This document shows, one piece after another, positions 47,361-59,736 of a DNA stretch of 64,000 nt. The stretch comes from Piper betle. Lineage: Eukaryota > Streptophyta > Magnoliopsida > Piperales > Piperaceae. Both the position numbers and the translations under genes were made by a program. Position 1 is the first letter of the stretch, and every line of letters begins with the position of its first letter. The notes under the pieces are model-generated. The model was not told the DNA's origin and did not search any database. It saw only the letters and a list, made by a program, of their open reading frames with translations. The stretch spans positions 1 to 64,000 of the forward strand of contig JAURVB010007300.1 of the NCBI GenBank assembly GCA_033002965.1, given 5' to 3'.

Positions 47361-48224
47361 AATTTGCTCTGGTCGAGAAACTTTCTGTGGATAAGGATGA
47401 GTAGGTTTCAAGGAAGTTCGTTGGCCCAGTCCACGCTCAGGTGTTACAACACCTGTTGGATTTTCTGTAATAATCCTGTGTACCGACCCACAAATTCAAT
47501 GTCTTGCCTAATCATATTATATAAAACTTGGTCGGCGCCTTCTGTTTCTGACTAGATATCTAATCAGATATCAGAATGTCAGAGGTGCTTGAGTATATGC
47601 CAAGACAAGAAATTCCATATTCTACATGTTTCCCAAAAGAAGCCCACCGTCGTCTATGGCCGAGGGGATGTCTATCCTGCCCACCCCAGGTGCCCACAAA
47701 TAGGGTTGGACCTTGGAAACCGTTTGCAAAGTTTCCGCACCTCACTCTGTTGGCATGGATTTTGCAGCTGGGTGACTACTTACATGTAAGTTAAAATGAC
47801 GAGGTAGCATAATACGTGCATTTTCAGAACCAGAATCTAGATATTTCCATCTCATGTTGTCAGTAAGAAGGATTATATATTAATGGGCAACCCCTAATGT
47901 ACTGCGTTTATAAAGCCATGCTTAATGGGAAAGCCAAAAAACAAGCGCATAGGAAGAAAGAATAACGAAAGTGGGGATGGATGACTTGAGTAACTACCAT
48001 TGACACGATGAAATAAAACCATAGGCATGCACTTTTTTTGTTCTCTTGATTGACGACAGCCTTTCTCCATGAACTAGGAAATAAAAGCTCAAGAAAATTC
48101 TAAAGTCCAAATAGCAGCCATTGGAGGCGAGGGTGAGAGTCACCATAAAGCTACATATTCTTTGTCTAAAAGTTAACTAGGAGTGGTTCAAGAACACGGT
48201 GAAGGGGTGATGCCGAGAAAATTC
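47361..48224. other. Intergenic, nothing recognised
   Basis: Short overlapping frames on both strands near 47560-47790 have no match or start context I trust. Confidence 0.45.
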
Positions 48225-49558
48225 TCACTTCTTCCTCTTCTTGGGAGGTTGAACATCCTCCTCGTCCTCGTCATCCTCATCTTCCTCGTTCTCTGGGTCA
48301 TCGTCTTCTTCCTCTACCACTTCCTCCTCGTCTTCCACGCCATCCTCGTCATCCTCTTCTTCCTCCTCCTCGTCGTCCTCATCATCCTCGTCGTCCTGGT
48401 CCTCCTGCTCATCATCTTCGTCTTCCTCCTCTCCATTCTCCTGCCCACCAGCTCCTCCGGGGGATCCTTCCTAGCTCTTTTCCCATTTGAGTTCTTCTCA
48501 CGGCCCCCTCCATCCTCCGAGGACAGCTCCTCTTCACCTTCATCTCCATACCCATCCTCTCCATCATCATCATTATCATCACCCTCGTCTCCACCTTCCG
48601 CATCAACAACAGGCTCCGACTGCTGCCCCTCTCCTTTAGCTCGCAGCTTCTCAGCTAGCAACAGACGGCTGATCCAGTCCTGCGTCCAATGGTACTCTTA
48701 TAATTACCCAATTACTAGATACACTTACAAACAGCATGTAATATAAAACAATCTCAAGCCGCCCGATTGAAAAAACAGGAACTTCATACATCAAAATTAC
48801 AGGAATACGAATACGAGCCCATCAATTCAATTTACTACCGTATATAATAAACATCCCATCAATATATTTAACAACATTGAAACAAGATACAATTTCGCAC
48901 GAATTAAGATTTTTATAGGATACAACATCTGGAGTCCAAATAATGTACTGAAGGCATTTTTCACATATTAAGATTAACAGGTGTTCTGACATAATCACAC
49001 TCATCTTACATCTAAGTGTCAGGATCAGATCTGAGGAGGGCACGTCCGGCAACGACTGCCCGAAATCGATACGTGTCAAATACCATCTTTACCGACCCAC
49101 AACACCTTAGACACTCCTTTTACAGCATGGGCATATCCGCCATCTTGACCACAACCCAACCCACCCCTTGCATTAATTCGTACGGAATTATATCATATGA
49201 AATGAAACAAGAGGTGGGCGGATAAGATATGGTAATGGAAGCGGCCCGCTGTGACTCCAAATAAATATCTCAAAATAGTTACCTAACCCCTTTCAGTTCC
49301 GGCATCTTTTACAAAAAAATTGATATCTAGAAAAGCATCCAGTCAAATTGACGTTATAAATTACGCTACCCACCAACAAGCAAGACGTGCACATCGCGTA
49401 CATGAATAAACGTGCGAACTAGACAGAGTGGGGTTAGGTATACGCACCAAAAATTGAGATGAGGCTTTGACCGATTCCGCAGCTAGCAAGCCAGCCGCGG
49501 CGCATGCCAGCGCGGCGTGGCCTGCCGTGGCCATCAACGTTGCCGGGCCGATTTCCAT
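48225..49558 (-). CDS. Acidic nuclear protein with C-terminal NLS (prostatic spermine-binding-like)
   Basis: Exon 1 (49448-49558) encodes MEIGPATLMATAGHAALACA and ends SSQFL; exon 2 (48225-48679) resumes DWISRLLLAEKLRAKGEGQQ, joined in phase by a GT-AG intron. Then come a long Asp/Glu-rich tract with the landmark GEEELSSEDGGG, and a terminal QPPKKRKK basic signal before TGA. This order matches plant proteins usually named prostatic spermine-binding protein-like; their biochemical role is not established, and nuclear acidic histone-binding function is only inferred. As written, the G run at 48459-48463 (C run in the gene) is one base short, so the frame moves from DPP into another frame; the correct downstream frame is open to the NLS. 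An in-frame ATG at 49612 would add 18 residues. Confidence 0.75.
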
Positions 49559-49612
49559 TCCAACGGCTGCGATCTCGCGCTGGCTCGCCCTTTGACACGA
49601 AGATGCGATCAC

Positions 49613-50400
49613 AACCGTCAGATCGGGTTAGGTCGGCAGATCAAAATAATTGTAATGATCGAAAACTTTTTGAAACTTTTGCTTTAATTAAATATATAAA
49701 AATAAAAATAAACAATTAAATATAGTTTTGATTTTTTTTCATAGAAAAACAGATCGGTGAGTTCGCTGAACGAGAACTACAATTATCAGAACACGACGAT
49801 TACAGAGTTTTCTCTCTGTTTTGTGTGTGTGTGCGTTGAAACAAGACTTTTACAAGTAGCGACAAGAACAGTACTTGGAAATCTCACTTCACAGTGTTTC
49901 GATAGAAAAAAGACGGTTTTTTTTCTTCGATAAAAAATGAATTTTTTAGTGAGGAAAAAAAGGTTAAGCCTCGGAAATAACGAAAAATCAACCAAAAAAT
50001 AAGAAAAAAGCGAATCAAAGGGGAACAAGCTCACAGCGTGAGCAACACAACAGGAAAGAAAACGAAAAACCAAGAACTAATTGAAAAGCTCGCACAAACC
50101 ACAGCGAGGGGTTAAAAAAAATCCAAACTTTGGGCGAAATAATGGCCAAAAACGCCGAACAAACTCACCGGAATCTCAGATAAGCGAGACCGAGAAGAAG
50201 ATCAGGGAAGGAGGGCCGAGAAGGTGGGAACCGAAGCTCGAAACGGGGGGCAGATGGAGGAGGAGGAGTAGTGGAGGAGGAGGAGGGGAGAAAGGGGGTT
50301 ACTCACCCGGCTTGCGGCAAGGTGGAGAGGACGGGCAGGTCGGGCAGGGCGGGCAGCGACCCTAGCTGGCTCTGGGTTTGGGCTTCTGCATGTGTTGTGT
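49613..50400 (-). promoter_or_regulatory. Upstream region and possible leader exon of the acidic gene
   Basis: A GC-rich stretch at 50230-50360 holds a strong minus-strand donor (CCGG|GTGAGT at 50307/50306), as in a leader exon. I could not identify the matching acceptor before 49612, so linkage to this gene is uncertain. Confidence 0.35.
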
Positions 50401-52000
50401 TGATGGACGACTTACTTGCACTTTAGGATTTGTTTAATCTAATTCAATTCAATTGCTCTTAATTCGGGCTGGAATGAACAGTTAGAGAGGCTAGTTAATC
50501 ATTTGCTGTATGGGATTAAGGGAAGATTAGTAGGTACAAAAAATCAAATTTGGGACCCATGAAAAAAATATAGAACAATTTGGAGCAGGAATATGATTCG
50601 ATATATAATGGAGTATCATTAAAGGTCCCCTTGAATAATTTTTCGATAAGTGTAAGAGTAATTAGTCAATTAATTTGTTTTAGCTCTTGCACAAGTGGGA
50701 AAACCTAATTGATAATTGGAGTAAAAACGCCGCAACGCATGGGCTATTTTTAGATTTTATTTTTATATATTCTGATTAAGAAATGAAGAACTTGAATATA
50801 TATAATATTATGTACTAAAATTGGCTCGAATTATTAGCCTAATATTTTTTTAATTAGGTGATATTATAATTAAAATAGTTCCTAAACAGTAATTATTTAG
50901 AAAATCCAGATTAAGTAGTTTTATCCCACTAAAACCCACTTTTTTTATTGATAATGGCAAATGGTTCTTATTAGATTAGAAATAAAATATTGTCTTAAAG
51001 TTAATATATCTAAGAAGAAGAAAATATATTATAAGAAGAAGTTTTTATTAAGAAAAACAAGGCAAGTATATTAGAAATTATTGCTAATAAGTAAAATTAA
51101 ATTGTACAAATTAATAATTGTATGATTGATTATTATGCAAATAAAAATGAATTTTAGCAAATTACATTCGTTTAAAATTTGATATAGAATGGTTATATAG
51201 AAATATTGAAAGTCGTTGAAAAAATACTATGTAAAACATTTAAAATAAGTGGAAATCCTACCTACCTACTATATACTATTAAGTACTAAAATTTTATCCA
51301 CTTAAATATTTAAATATAATTTAAAGATTTTAATTACATACTCTAAATTTGTTAACAATAAATACTAACAGCTAAATACATAAATAAATATTGTAAATTA
51401 AAGTAGATATTTATGAGCCTATAAAGTTGAAAATTAAAATTTTAAAATAATTATTTATTAATAAGTAAAATTTTAATTAGAGTTGTTCTGGCGCAATTTT
51501 GCTTCGTGATCTAGCTTCACTTTGCACCCGATTAGATAAGTTGGTTCGGTAGAGACAAAGACGTATTTGTTATTCAAAAAATTGTGTAAGTAAAAAAATA
51601 AAAAATAAAAAATACCTTGCACAATGAAAGACTTATAAAGTTTTATATAATTTTTTAAGATTCAACTCAAATTATTACATCAGTTCATAATAATTTAATA
51701 ATTAAAATTTTATAATTTTTTTAAATTTTATATTTAATATAAAATAATAAATTTTATCTACCTTTAAATAAATTCATTAAATGAATTCAATTGCAATGTC
51801 TTGTTTTGTCTTCAAGTACTTAAGGTAACTTTGACAATGCCCTTTGGAGCGCCAAGAAATAAACAAGTAGTAAATTTCGTCTTGAATTAAAGGGCTTTTT
51901 TAAATTATTTTTTGAGTGATATAAATTAAACCCAATTATTTTGGGTTAATTTAAAATAAATAAATATAAGATTAAATTAACCAAACGTCGTTATCCAAAT
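50401..52000. other. AT-rich intergenic region, no gene seen
   Basis: Very AT-rich, few open frames, no recognised repeat structure. Confidence 0.55.
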
Positions 52001-53147
52001 GTGCCAAGTGGCACACACTGCACCGGGTCAAATTCAGGTTTTGGGCGGGCTGTGGACGCGATCAGTCCGAGAAGTGATGGACATGTCAATAATAAATGGG
52101 CCCGACAAACTCGTGTAACGGCGTGGTGCAACATCGGCTTTGGCGGCGACAGCAATGACTTTTGAGGGGAAGTTGTTTGGAGATGGTTCGACGGTCGGCG
52201 GTAGTGCCAAAAGTTCAGTCGGAACTTATCATTGACTGGGCTTTATTACTATTTTTCAGTGATGACGACGCCTAATTGCAACAAGGCTCTGTCATTGGTT
52301 GTTTACAACAACTAAAGATATCGATTGGATGTGGTGGCAAGGTATGTGGTGGTTTCAGTTGACCGGACGAAGACCGAAAAGATGACGGCCTCCTGCCGCT
52401 GCACTTTCCCGGGAGGCCTCTTTTGGGTAATTTTTTTGGTGGCCAGTGACTTCCTCGCTGGCGGATTTAGGCTATGCACTGTTCCTGACAATGAAGAGGA
52501 TTCAGTGATGGTTATGGTGTGACCGGTGATGGCTTCGATCATTCGGACGGAGGAAAGATGGATGGGTGTTGCTGTCGTAGTGCTCCGACGAGGAACTTTC
52601 AGGCGTTTTCCAACGATGGTCGCCCTCTCCGGCCGCGGATCTTAACTCGCGTTTGTTTTCAGCAATGAGAGGGACCGAGTGGAGGGGCGGCTTGGTCGGA
52701 GCAGGCCATGGCTGGCCGGATGAAAGCCCAAAGTCGGAGAATGTACCATCCTGTTACGGTTGATGTCTTTGCAGCCTTTCTATAGCAACAGCGGGTCTGA
52801 CGCCTTTTCATCCTTTCTCTAGCAACAGTGAGCCTGGCTCTCAGTTGGGTGGTATCAGGGGCACTCCTCCCTGTCTATTGATGGGATTGGCGGTCGCCGT
52901 AGGTAAGTCTTCAGCGAGGGCCTCCTCCATTTCTCTTTTCTTCCTTGTTGCTGCTTCTCTCTTCTCTCGTCTCCTTCCTTCTTCACAGCTGCTTGCCCCC
53001 TTTTCACACGACGACCTCACCTCTTCTCTTTCGATTAGCTCCACTATTGTAGGACATGTAACCCTCACCTAATTCAATTGCTCCCTCGTCTTCTTCTTTT
53101 GGTTCGTGGGTGATATTTTTGTAGCTATTAATCCTGGTGAGGGAAGC
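52001..53147. other. GC-richer stretch, LTR-like, unassigned
   Basis: Composition jumps from AT-rich to balanced at about 52010. Two near-copies of CCTTTCT(C/A)TAGCAACAG(T/C)G occur at about 52777 and 52814. A TGGTATCAGGGGC at 52850 resembles the initiator-tRNA-Met primer site of plant retrotransposons with changes. It may be a decayed LTR, but I see no protein remnant. Confidence 0.3.
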
Positions 53148-53225
53148 ATGGGCTCGGTGCGCTCATTTCAAGGGGCTAGCTGCGACTTATGGCAACTTGG
53201 TTTGAGCCCCTTGAAATGAGCCCAT
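53148..53225. repeat. Perfect short inverted repeat (hairpin)
   Basis: GCTCATTTCAAGGGGCT at 53161-53177 is exactly complementary to AGCCCCTTGAAATGAGC at 53205-53221, leaving a 27-nt loop. An alternative outer pairing, CATGGGCTC (53148) with GAGCCCATG (53217), is also perfect. No transposon family is recognised. Confidence 0.85.
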
Positions 53226-54326
53226 GCTGCAGCAGCAGTAACAAGGAATATATCAACAAATAATAGTAATAATAAAATCAATCATAAATTAAGTTAGCAT
53301 TTATTTTATTGTTTTTGTGCCCTTAAAGTTAGTGTGAGGTCTAAATCAATTACAGCGCAAAAAAAGATTGAAAGACGATACTCCGAGTATATCTAATGGT
53401 GATATCATATAATTTATTTTCGAATGGTAAGATTCAATATGTTAATAAGATGAATTATAAATTTTTAATTTAAATTAATCATTTTAGAGAAATCACTTAG
53501 CTTCATTAATTTGCACTAGGGGAGGATTTTTGCATTTAAATCACTAAATTATACTATAAAAAAACTAAATTATACAAATGAGTAATTACACGTTTAAACA
53601 TCATCTTTAAAATAAATTTAGTTAATATCTATTCAACTTTTACAAAAAATATTCATTTAAAATTATAAACATAATGACGCATAGAGAGAGGGTAATAACA
53701 ATGATCTAGTTATCTACCCCTTATAATAAGAGCCACCCATAACTCTTAGATAAAAGATCTCTTACCTTGGTTTCTAAACTTGATACCTCCCTTAACTCGA
53801 GAAGAACACCATCTATGTTTGGTCACAGATCAAACCGTTCATTCACGTCTATTTTGTGCATTTAATCATATCCATTTTGTCAAGTTTCATTCAAATAGCC
53901 ACGAGGATTTCTGGCTTTCAAGCGAGTTTTATTTAATTAGCCAACTACTACCTTACCTGCTGGCTTCAAAATTTACCCAACGGACGCACTTGAAAGCTTG
54001 GAAACCAAATGTTATTCACGTCACAATTTTCTAACAAAGTATTTGACTTAGCATAGCCCATTGGACTAAGCTTTTCTTCTTTTTTTGTTTGCTACATAGA
54101 TTTCTGCTACAGATCCGTCATACGTTACAATAATGTACAAATGGGAAACACATCAGAGTGCTCTCCATCAAAATTTGGAGTGTAAGAACAAATCACATAC
54201 AAGCATATCAGCTAAAACTCTCTGGAGAGCTTTTCCTACGGTACACTCGGCTTCAGGTTAACATAAGAAAACTCCCGCTTTACTGGTACATAAAGAGGAA
54301 GAAGAGGTAAAACCAGAAACAAATCC
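53226..54326. other. Intergenic and NUP96 3' region
   Basis: AT-rich; no gene seen. The last 200 bp before 54327 would be the NUP96 3' untranslated region. Confidence 0.5.
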
Positions 54327-57300
54327 TTATGGAACAGCAGATTCAGAAAGAAAATAGGTAAAAACTGATACGGCGTCTTGCAAATGACGTGATCGTTTAT
54401 CTTCAGGGATGGGAGCCATGAGCATTGTGTCAAGGCAAGCCAACTGAACTTCCCGAGTTGAGTCTTCCCAACCATCTGCAACAAGCAGAGCAAACAATTC
54501 CTCTGCCATCTTTGAATAGGCATATCTGAAAATTTTATTCAAAATTTAGCCAGCAAGAATGATGTGAAAACGAGGAAAAATTCCACAGGCAACTGATGAC
54601 ATTAAGTATATTACATCTACAAGTTACAGATGAAACGAATCTTACATAGAATACAGAACAAAAATTGAAATCTTGTTGAATATCACTAAAATAACATTGG
54701 AGATAGAGTTCAATGACACATATTCCTTGGGAAAGCAATAGCACACAAAAAAAATGTAGCTGTTAAGTGGGAATTCATTTAAGTAAAATATCTAGTAGCT
54801 GGATGGGTAGGTTGAGAACATGAATAGTAAGAGGAAACATGTGAGGTACTGAGGTTAATTATGTATTCAAGTTCATCCTTCCTTCATTGCTTTATCCTGA
54901 CTATTAATAGGAGTTTGCATATGAGGCTGGCCTTCAGTCAAGTGATTCATTTGTCCATCCAGTAGCTTGATATGTTAATAGTAGACCATTACATTACTGA
55001 ATACAGAAGTATGGCTTTTCCAAGTTACTTTGGAAATTCCAACAGAGGCAGTGTCCTGATTTTCAATGAACCCATCTAGATGACCAACTTAGCACAGAAA
55101 ATTGAGGGGGCAAGGACCCAGATTTCAGAATAATTAACCAAGATTTTTGCAATAGAAGAACCCACCTGACATCAATTGGTAATCTGTATCCCCAAACTGA
55201 AAGAGACTCGTTTAGTCGTCCGATGAAGAGCTTGCATGTGTCACATTTTTCCTCCAATGATTCCTGCAAGATGTCATAGCAGAAGAAATCTGAAATAACA
55301 TTCTATGAACATGATAATTGATCAACGCAAAAATGTTTCTCGTGATTTATTACTTGTCCACAATAAATATTAATACATTCCTCATCATATTTCACCTTTT
55401 GTATGTAAAAAAACACCATATTCAACTATTTCTATGACAAATATGAAATTTTTGCAATGACCTGGACAACAACATTTATAATGCAAGTGATGTGTCACAC
55501 AACGGCAAACCTGAATAGAGTAACTTTCTGACCAGGAAAAACAAGTAATGGAACTGAAGCATTCAATTTTAAAACTAATAAAGGAATTTAGCATGAAAAC
55601 TAAATTATGTCTTCAATCCTTGCCATAAAACTGGGTATTTGCATCCCTCTACCATCCCACTAGATTGATTAAAGTGGACCATAATATGGAGAAAACAAAG
55701 GTCAGTTAAGAAAATGTCTGAGATAGGAGTACAGTTCACATTTCCTACCAGCTCACTGTTTTTGTTCCCCACTTGCAAAGAATCTTTCAATACATAAAAA
55801 CCAATGTATATGCCAGCACCCAAGTCCCAATCGGCAATTTCAGATTTATGCTCTTCCATGGTGGTGGCAAGCTGCCAAACCTGAGAATGCTCAGCTGCAT
55901 AAGGAACAATTTAAATGCACAAAAAAATGATTAGTAAAAACCATGACCCATTCTTCCTATCGAACTTGCAAGAAACGCAAAAATTCTGAAATGAATCAAG
56001 CCAGCTATCTACTATACTGAATTCACGTCAAAACAGGAAATGCTTGAAAATTCAAATTTCCTACCTAGTCCTGCAGTCGTGTTAGTAGTTTTACATTTAG
56101 CTATCCACCAAAAAAGGTGAGTTTTACATCGTTCCTATCTAAAAAAATCATTAAAAACATCCAAAACATACTATTGATACAAAGAAATTTTATTCATAAA
56201 CACACAATCTCAAATGTCAAAAGGGCTAACATTTCTAAGAATGGATACATACATGATATTAACAGAGAATGAGCAACAGAAGTCATAAAAATCGTATGTG
56301 CTTTTTGCCATTTAAAACTTTTAAGATAATGCTCAAGTGCCTTTTCTTCATCTTGGTGATAATCATAATATAAAGCCTGCAATAGGTTGGAAACAAAAGC
56401 AAATCAGAAAAAAAGTAGAAGCATATAAACGTATATATGAGATATAAGTTTCAAATATTTAAATACACAAAAAGAAATGTGATTCTTGTGCAGCACCAAA
56501 ACCCACCAAAGGTTCATGCAGCCATTCAGATGGTATGCCAAAATCTTCAATAAACTGCCGCTGGACTTCATCAGTACTCCAGATCTCACAGCATTGAAAT
56601 AACATCTCGCGGATTACACTAGAGTGGAGAAAGGGAAAATCGTCACGGTATGGAATATGAAGAACTGCATAGATAGCCCAGTGACAAAGTCCAACACAAA
56701 GTAACTGAGAAACAAAACTCATGTCAACAATGTGAAGATCTTTAGAGCTAAAGACACCTATAGCTTCCAGAAAAGCACGCTGGTGCCAGATCATATGATA
56801 ATCAAGCGAATCATATGTGGAAGAATATGCACTAAACATGGTTGTCAAAAACTTGTGATCCTTCCCCATATCTGCATGCAAAAGCATAAGATAAAAGAAC
56901 CATATTTAGCTCCGCCCAGGAGCGACGCCGTGGAGACGCCGTGCGTCTCCACCGTCGATCATCTCGGGAATCGACGGTGGAGACGCACGGCGTCTCCACC
57001 GGCGTCGCTCCGGCGGAGCTAAAATTTTTCAAGATAAAAAGCAATATCAAATCGGTCACCAGCACTCCATTCAGGAGCACCTTCAAGTGGGTCCTTCATC
57101 AACATAAACTGGTACAGGGTATGGAGCTCGCCCTTCACTCAGAAGTTGTTGATATGTGCGAACAATGATAGGCAAAGAAGTATCAGGAGCCAATTGATAC
57201 CACATTAATAACCCAATGTACCTTTTCCAGTCAATATCTGAATCCTGAAGTGCAACATGGATATTACCAGCAAGTAGCTCAAACAACCTAACCCTGTCAT

Positions 57301-59155
57301 TTTCAATAAAATTGAAATCCAGACCATTGGACTTCCATATTTCAAGTTGTCTGGCGATATCAGACCGAGACACCATAGACCCACCAGCCTGACTTAACAA
57401 ACATGCCATTCTTACATCCCCTCTTGAAGCAGCCAGTTCTACTGCTGAATCTAGTTGCCTACCTGTCAGGAGTAAAAATATATGTCGCAAATCATTTGAC
57501 TCATTCAAAGAGCTCACTTCTTCTTGTACACGGTAGCATACACTCTCTCTCAGCCAGTCACTGAAGTCAGCTCTGCGAACAAGAGGATAAGCTTCACAAT
57601 CTGTATTTAGCTGGCTATCATTCCTGTCATCCATCATATCCTCTTCATCTATATCTGACAGATGATTTATCTTTTTCCGTAAAAAGTACCTTAATTAATT
57701 CCCAAATCATCATCTGATGATGAAATAATAAATGAGTAGGTCTAGATAACTCTGGGACATCAACCTGTTTTTCAATGAGCCTGGTGTAATCTTCACAAAC
57801 TTTTGGAAGCTTTTGCCGATCAGAAACTAGTTTGCAAAGCTTCACTGAACCAGTCACTGTTTCAGTAGCCTGGTAGCTCGAGGACTTGTGAAGTTCAAGT
57901 GGAGAAGAAAAGCACAAGTCCACCAGTTCCTCTTTCACTTTGCCATTTTCATCTCTAACAGATCTGTCAAAAGCAACCTTTTCTACATGGATCACGGAAG
58001 ATAATCCATACAAAAAGTCAGGATTACTTACAGGAGTACCTGAATGGAGAAGGATGCCGTTTGGGCCCCAGCCTACACGAAAAGATTTTCCCATGAAAAG
58101 CGCTGCATCAACTATATTACTAGAGTGCCTTTTTGTGACTGGAGTCTCAACGTTTGTGTTCAATTTGAAACCTTCAACTCTAACTGTTCTGATGGGCAGT
58201 CCTTTGTTTTGTCCTGTCATTAGAATGTTCCTCTGTGGAACTAAGTCAGAACTATTCATGTGTTCCACCAGTGCAAGGGGTGATTTCCTAATAGGAGAAA
58301 AACCAGGTTTCTCTCTAGGCTTATGAGAGTAGACCTGTTTACAATAGTTCTTCGCATTAGAGGAACTATTAGATATTTTGCCATCTAATTGAGAAGATAT
58401 AATTTCTTCTTTGTCTTCCACAGGAAACATCAGCATTCTCATTTCTTGAACCTTGAGAGGATCGAGCCCAAGGTGAGATGGCAGTGAATGAGAAAGGGCA
58501 GCTTCATCAGGGCTAACTTGGTTTTCCACTTCACTTTTGAGCACTTGCCCACTGGGTTCAGAAGGTTCCTGCAGCACAGCATCATCCATAATAATGTCTT
58601 CTTCATCTTCTTCAGTCAGCCCAAATCTACTGAAGTGCTGAACAGAAAAACTCCATTCACCACTTGATGCATCAAAGGAGATAAAATGAGCTCCCTGCCT
58701 TTCAGTGGTAGTTTTTAACAGCCTCACAAGTTTATCCAACTTCAGCTCATCTAAAACAGGCAAGCCAATTTGTAGCACAAGAGTAACTTCAGCAGCTTTG
58801 TTTAGGCCCTGCCCAACAGCAGGTTTCTTGGTTTCATCACCATATACAACAACCTCGTGCCTGTTGAAAGTAATAATCTCTTCCAAGTTCAAGTGCCGCA
58901 CATCTGTTTCTCCAAAAAACTTCACATGCCCATACCCCAACCTTCCAACAGTAAAGTCATTAACTCTGCTATAATAATTTTTCCTGGCAATCTCTGTAGA
59001 CATTAATTCACTGATCGAAGGTTTGGTGTAATAATCCGGAGAAGCAAAAACTGGTAAAAGCATATCTATATTGCTAACAACCGAAAGTTGAGAACCACTA
59101 GAAGCACACATCATTTTTCTCTCTTAAGGTGAGTTGCGCCGTGGTAATCAGACAT
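54327..59155 (-). CDS. NUP96: Nucleoporin NUP96 (SAR3/MOS3), exon interrupted by a MITE
   Basis: Exons: about 56507-59196 (coding from 59155 or 59114), 56253-56376, 55749-55894, 55166-55263, 54327-54525; phases agree. The N-terminus holds the Nucleoporin2 autopeptidase domain (about residues 27-162 from the 59114 start: FTVGRLGYGHVKFFGETDVR, NRHEVVVYGDETKKPAVGQG) ending in the self-cleavage motif HFS (VQHFSRFGL). The Nup96 helical region follows (IFLLLTGRQLDSAVELAASR, WKRYIGLLMWYQLAPDTSLP, WKSEIADWD-type C-terminal part, ending YFLSESAVP). NUP96 is a scaffold of the Nup107-160 nuclear pore subcomplex, needed for mRNA export and, in Arabidopsis, auxin and defence signalling. Faults as written: a 134-bp MITE at 56897-57030; frame breaks near 59116 (A run), 57655 and 57088. 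If the 59116 run is one base short, the protein begins MSDYHGATHLKREK at 59155. Confidence 0.9.
56897..57030. mobile_element. Palindromic MITE with 9-bp target duplication (Mutator-like)
   Basis: AAGATAAAA at 56888-56896 and 57031-57039 is a 9-bp target-site duplication. The 134-bp insert is almost one long palindrome: arms carry ATTTAGCTCCGCC at the left and GGCGGAGCTAAAAT at the right. Stems such as GGAGACGCCGTGCGTCTCCA lie inside, around a short loop (CATCTCGGGA). Removing insert and one duplicate restores an unbroken FYLMLLHAD, the conserved NUP96 sequence. A 9-bp duplication points to the Mutator superfamily. Confidence 0.92.
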
Positions 59156-59505
59156 GCCCACACCCAATTTACATGATAAGCTCAGACAACGCAACCCTGC
59201 ATTACAAACTGATCATGCATAAGGCATCAACAATCACTAATAATGATAATAAATCTGTTTTATTAATTTACATATTTTAAAAATAAGAAAATGAACAAGC
59301 TTAGGAAGCACACTTCAAGCCCAATTCAAGTTTTCAACTTAACACCATGTAAAAATCAGTTCTAAATTCATTCCAGACTAATGGAAGCAGAATAAACTAC
59401 CAAAGAAGAATGAGCGGGCAACAAGGCTAGATTGGCCGGCAACCAGACATGCATTCTAGCTATTAACAAGTACATACTAGCTATTAACCGAGGGTTCTCG
59501 AAAGC

Positions 59506-59626
59506 CTTCTAAAGTGGCTAGTCATTTTGAATTGAAGCCCCATGACCCACATTTCTTGTATTGTCACTGATACCATTACAAGAAGTGTGGTCCTTGGGAT
59601 TCAATCCAAAATGACTCGCCACTTTA
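59506..59626. repeat. Imperfect inverted repeat, about 50-bp arms
   Basis: Left arm CTAAAGTGGCTAGTCATTTT with following bases to 59560 pairs with the right arm from 59577 to about 59626 (AAAATGACTCGCCACTTT). The loop is about 15 nt. Looks like a small foldback MITE. Confidence 0.8.
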
Positions 59627-59668
59627 AAAAACTTAAGAACCTACATTTATCCAAGAGTCCACACATCT

Positions 59669-59736
59669 CACAAGGAGATGTAGGACTATTCTAACACTCC
59701 CAAACTCACAAGGAGATGTGGGACTATTCTAACATT
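59669..59736 (+). repeat. 38-bp tandem duplication
   Basis: CACAAGGAGATGT(A/G)GGACTA begins at 59669 and 59707, each followed by TTCTAACA. Confidence 0.85.

Noticed and set aside
48183..48746. A 187-residue plus-strand frame rich in Leu, Ile and Ser, looking like membrane segments
   Set aside because: It is the reverse complement of the Asp/Glu-rich tract of the acidic protein gene on the minus strand.
56832..57168. Overlapping frames on both strands across the NUP96 MITE
   Set aside because: They arise from the palindrome, which reads similarly on both strands.
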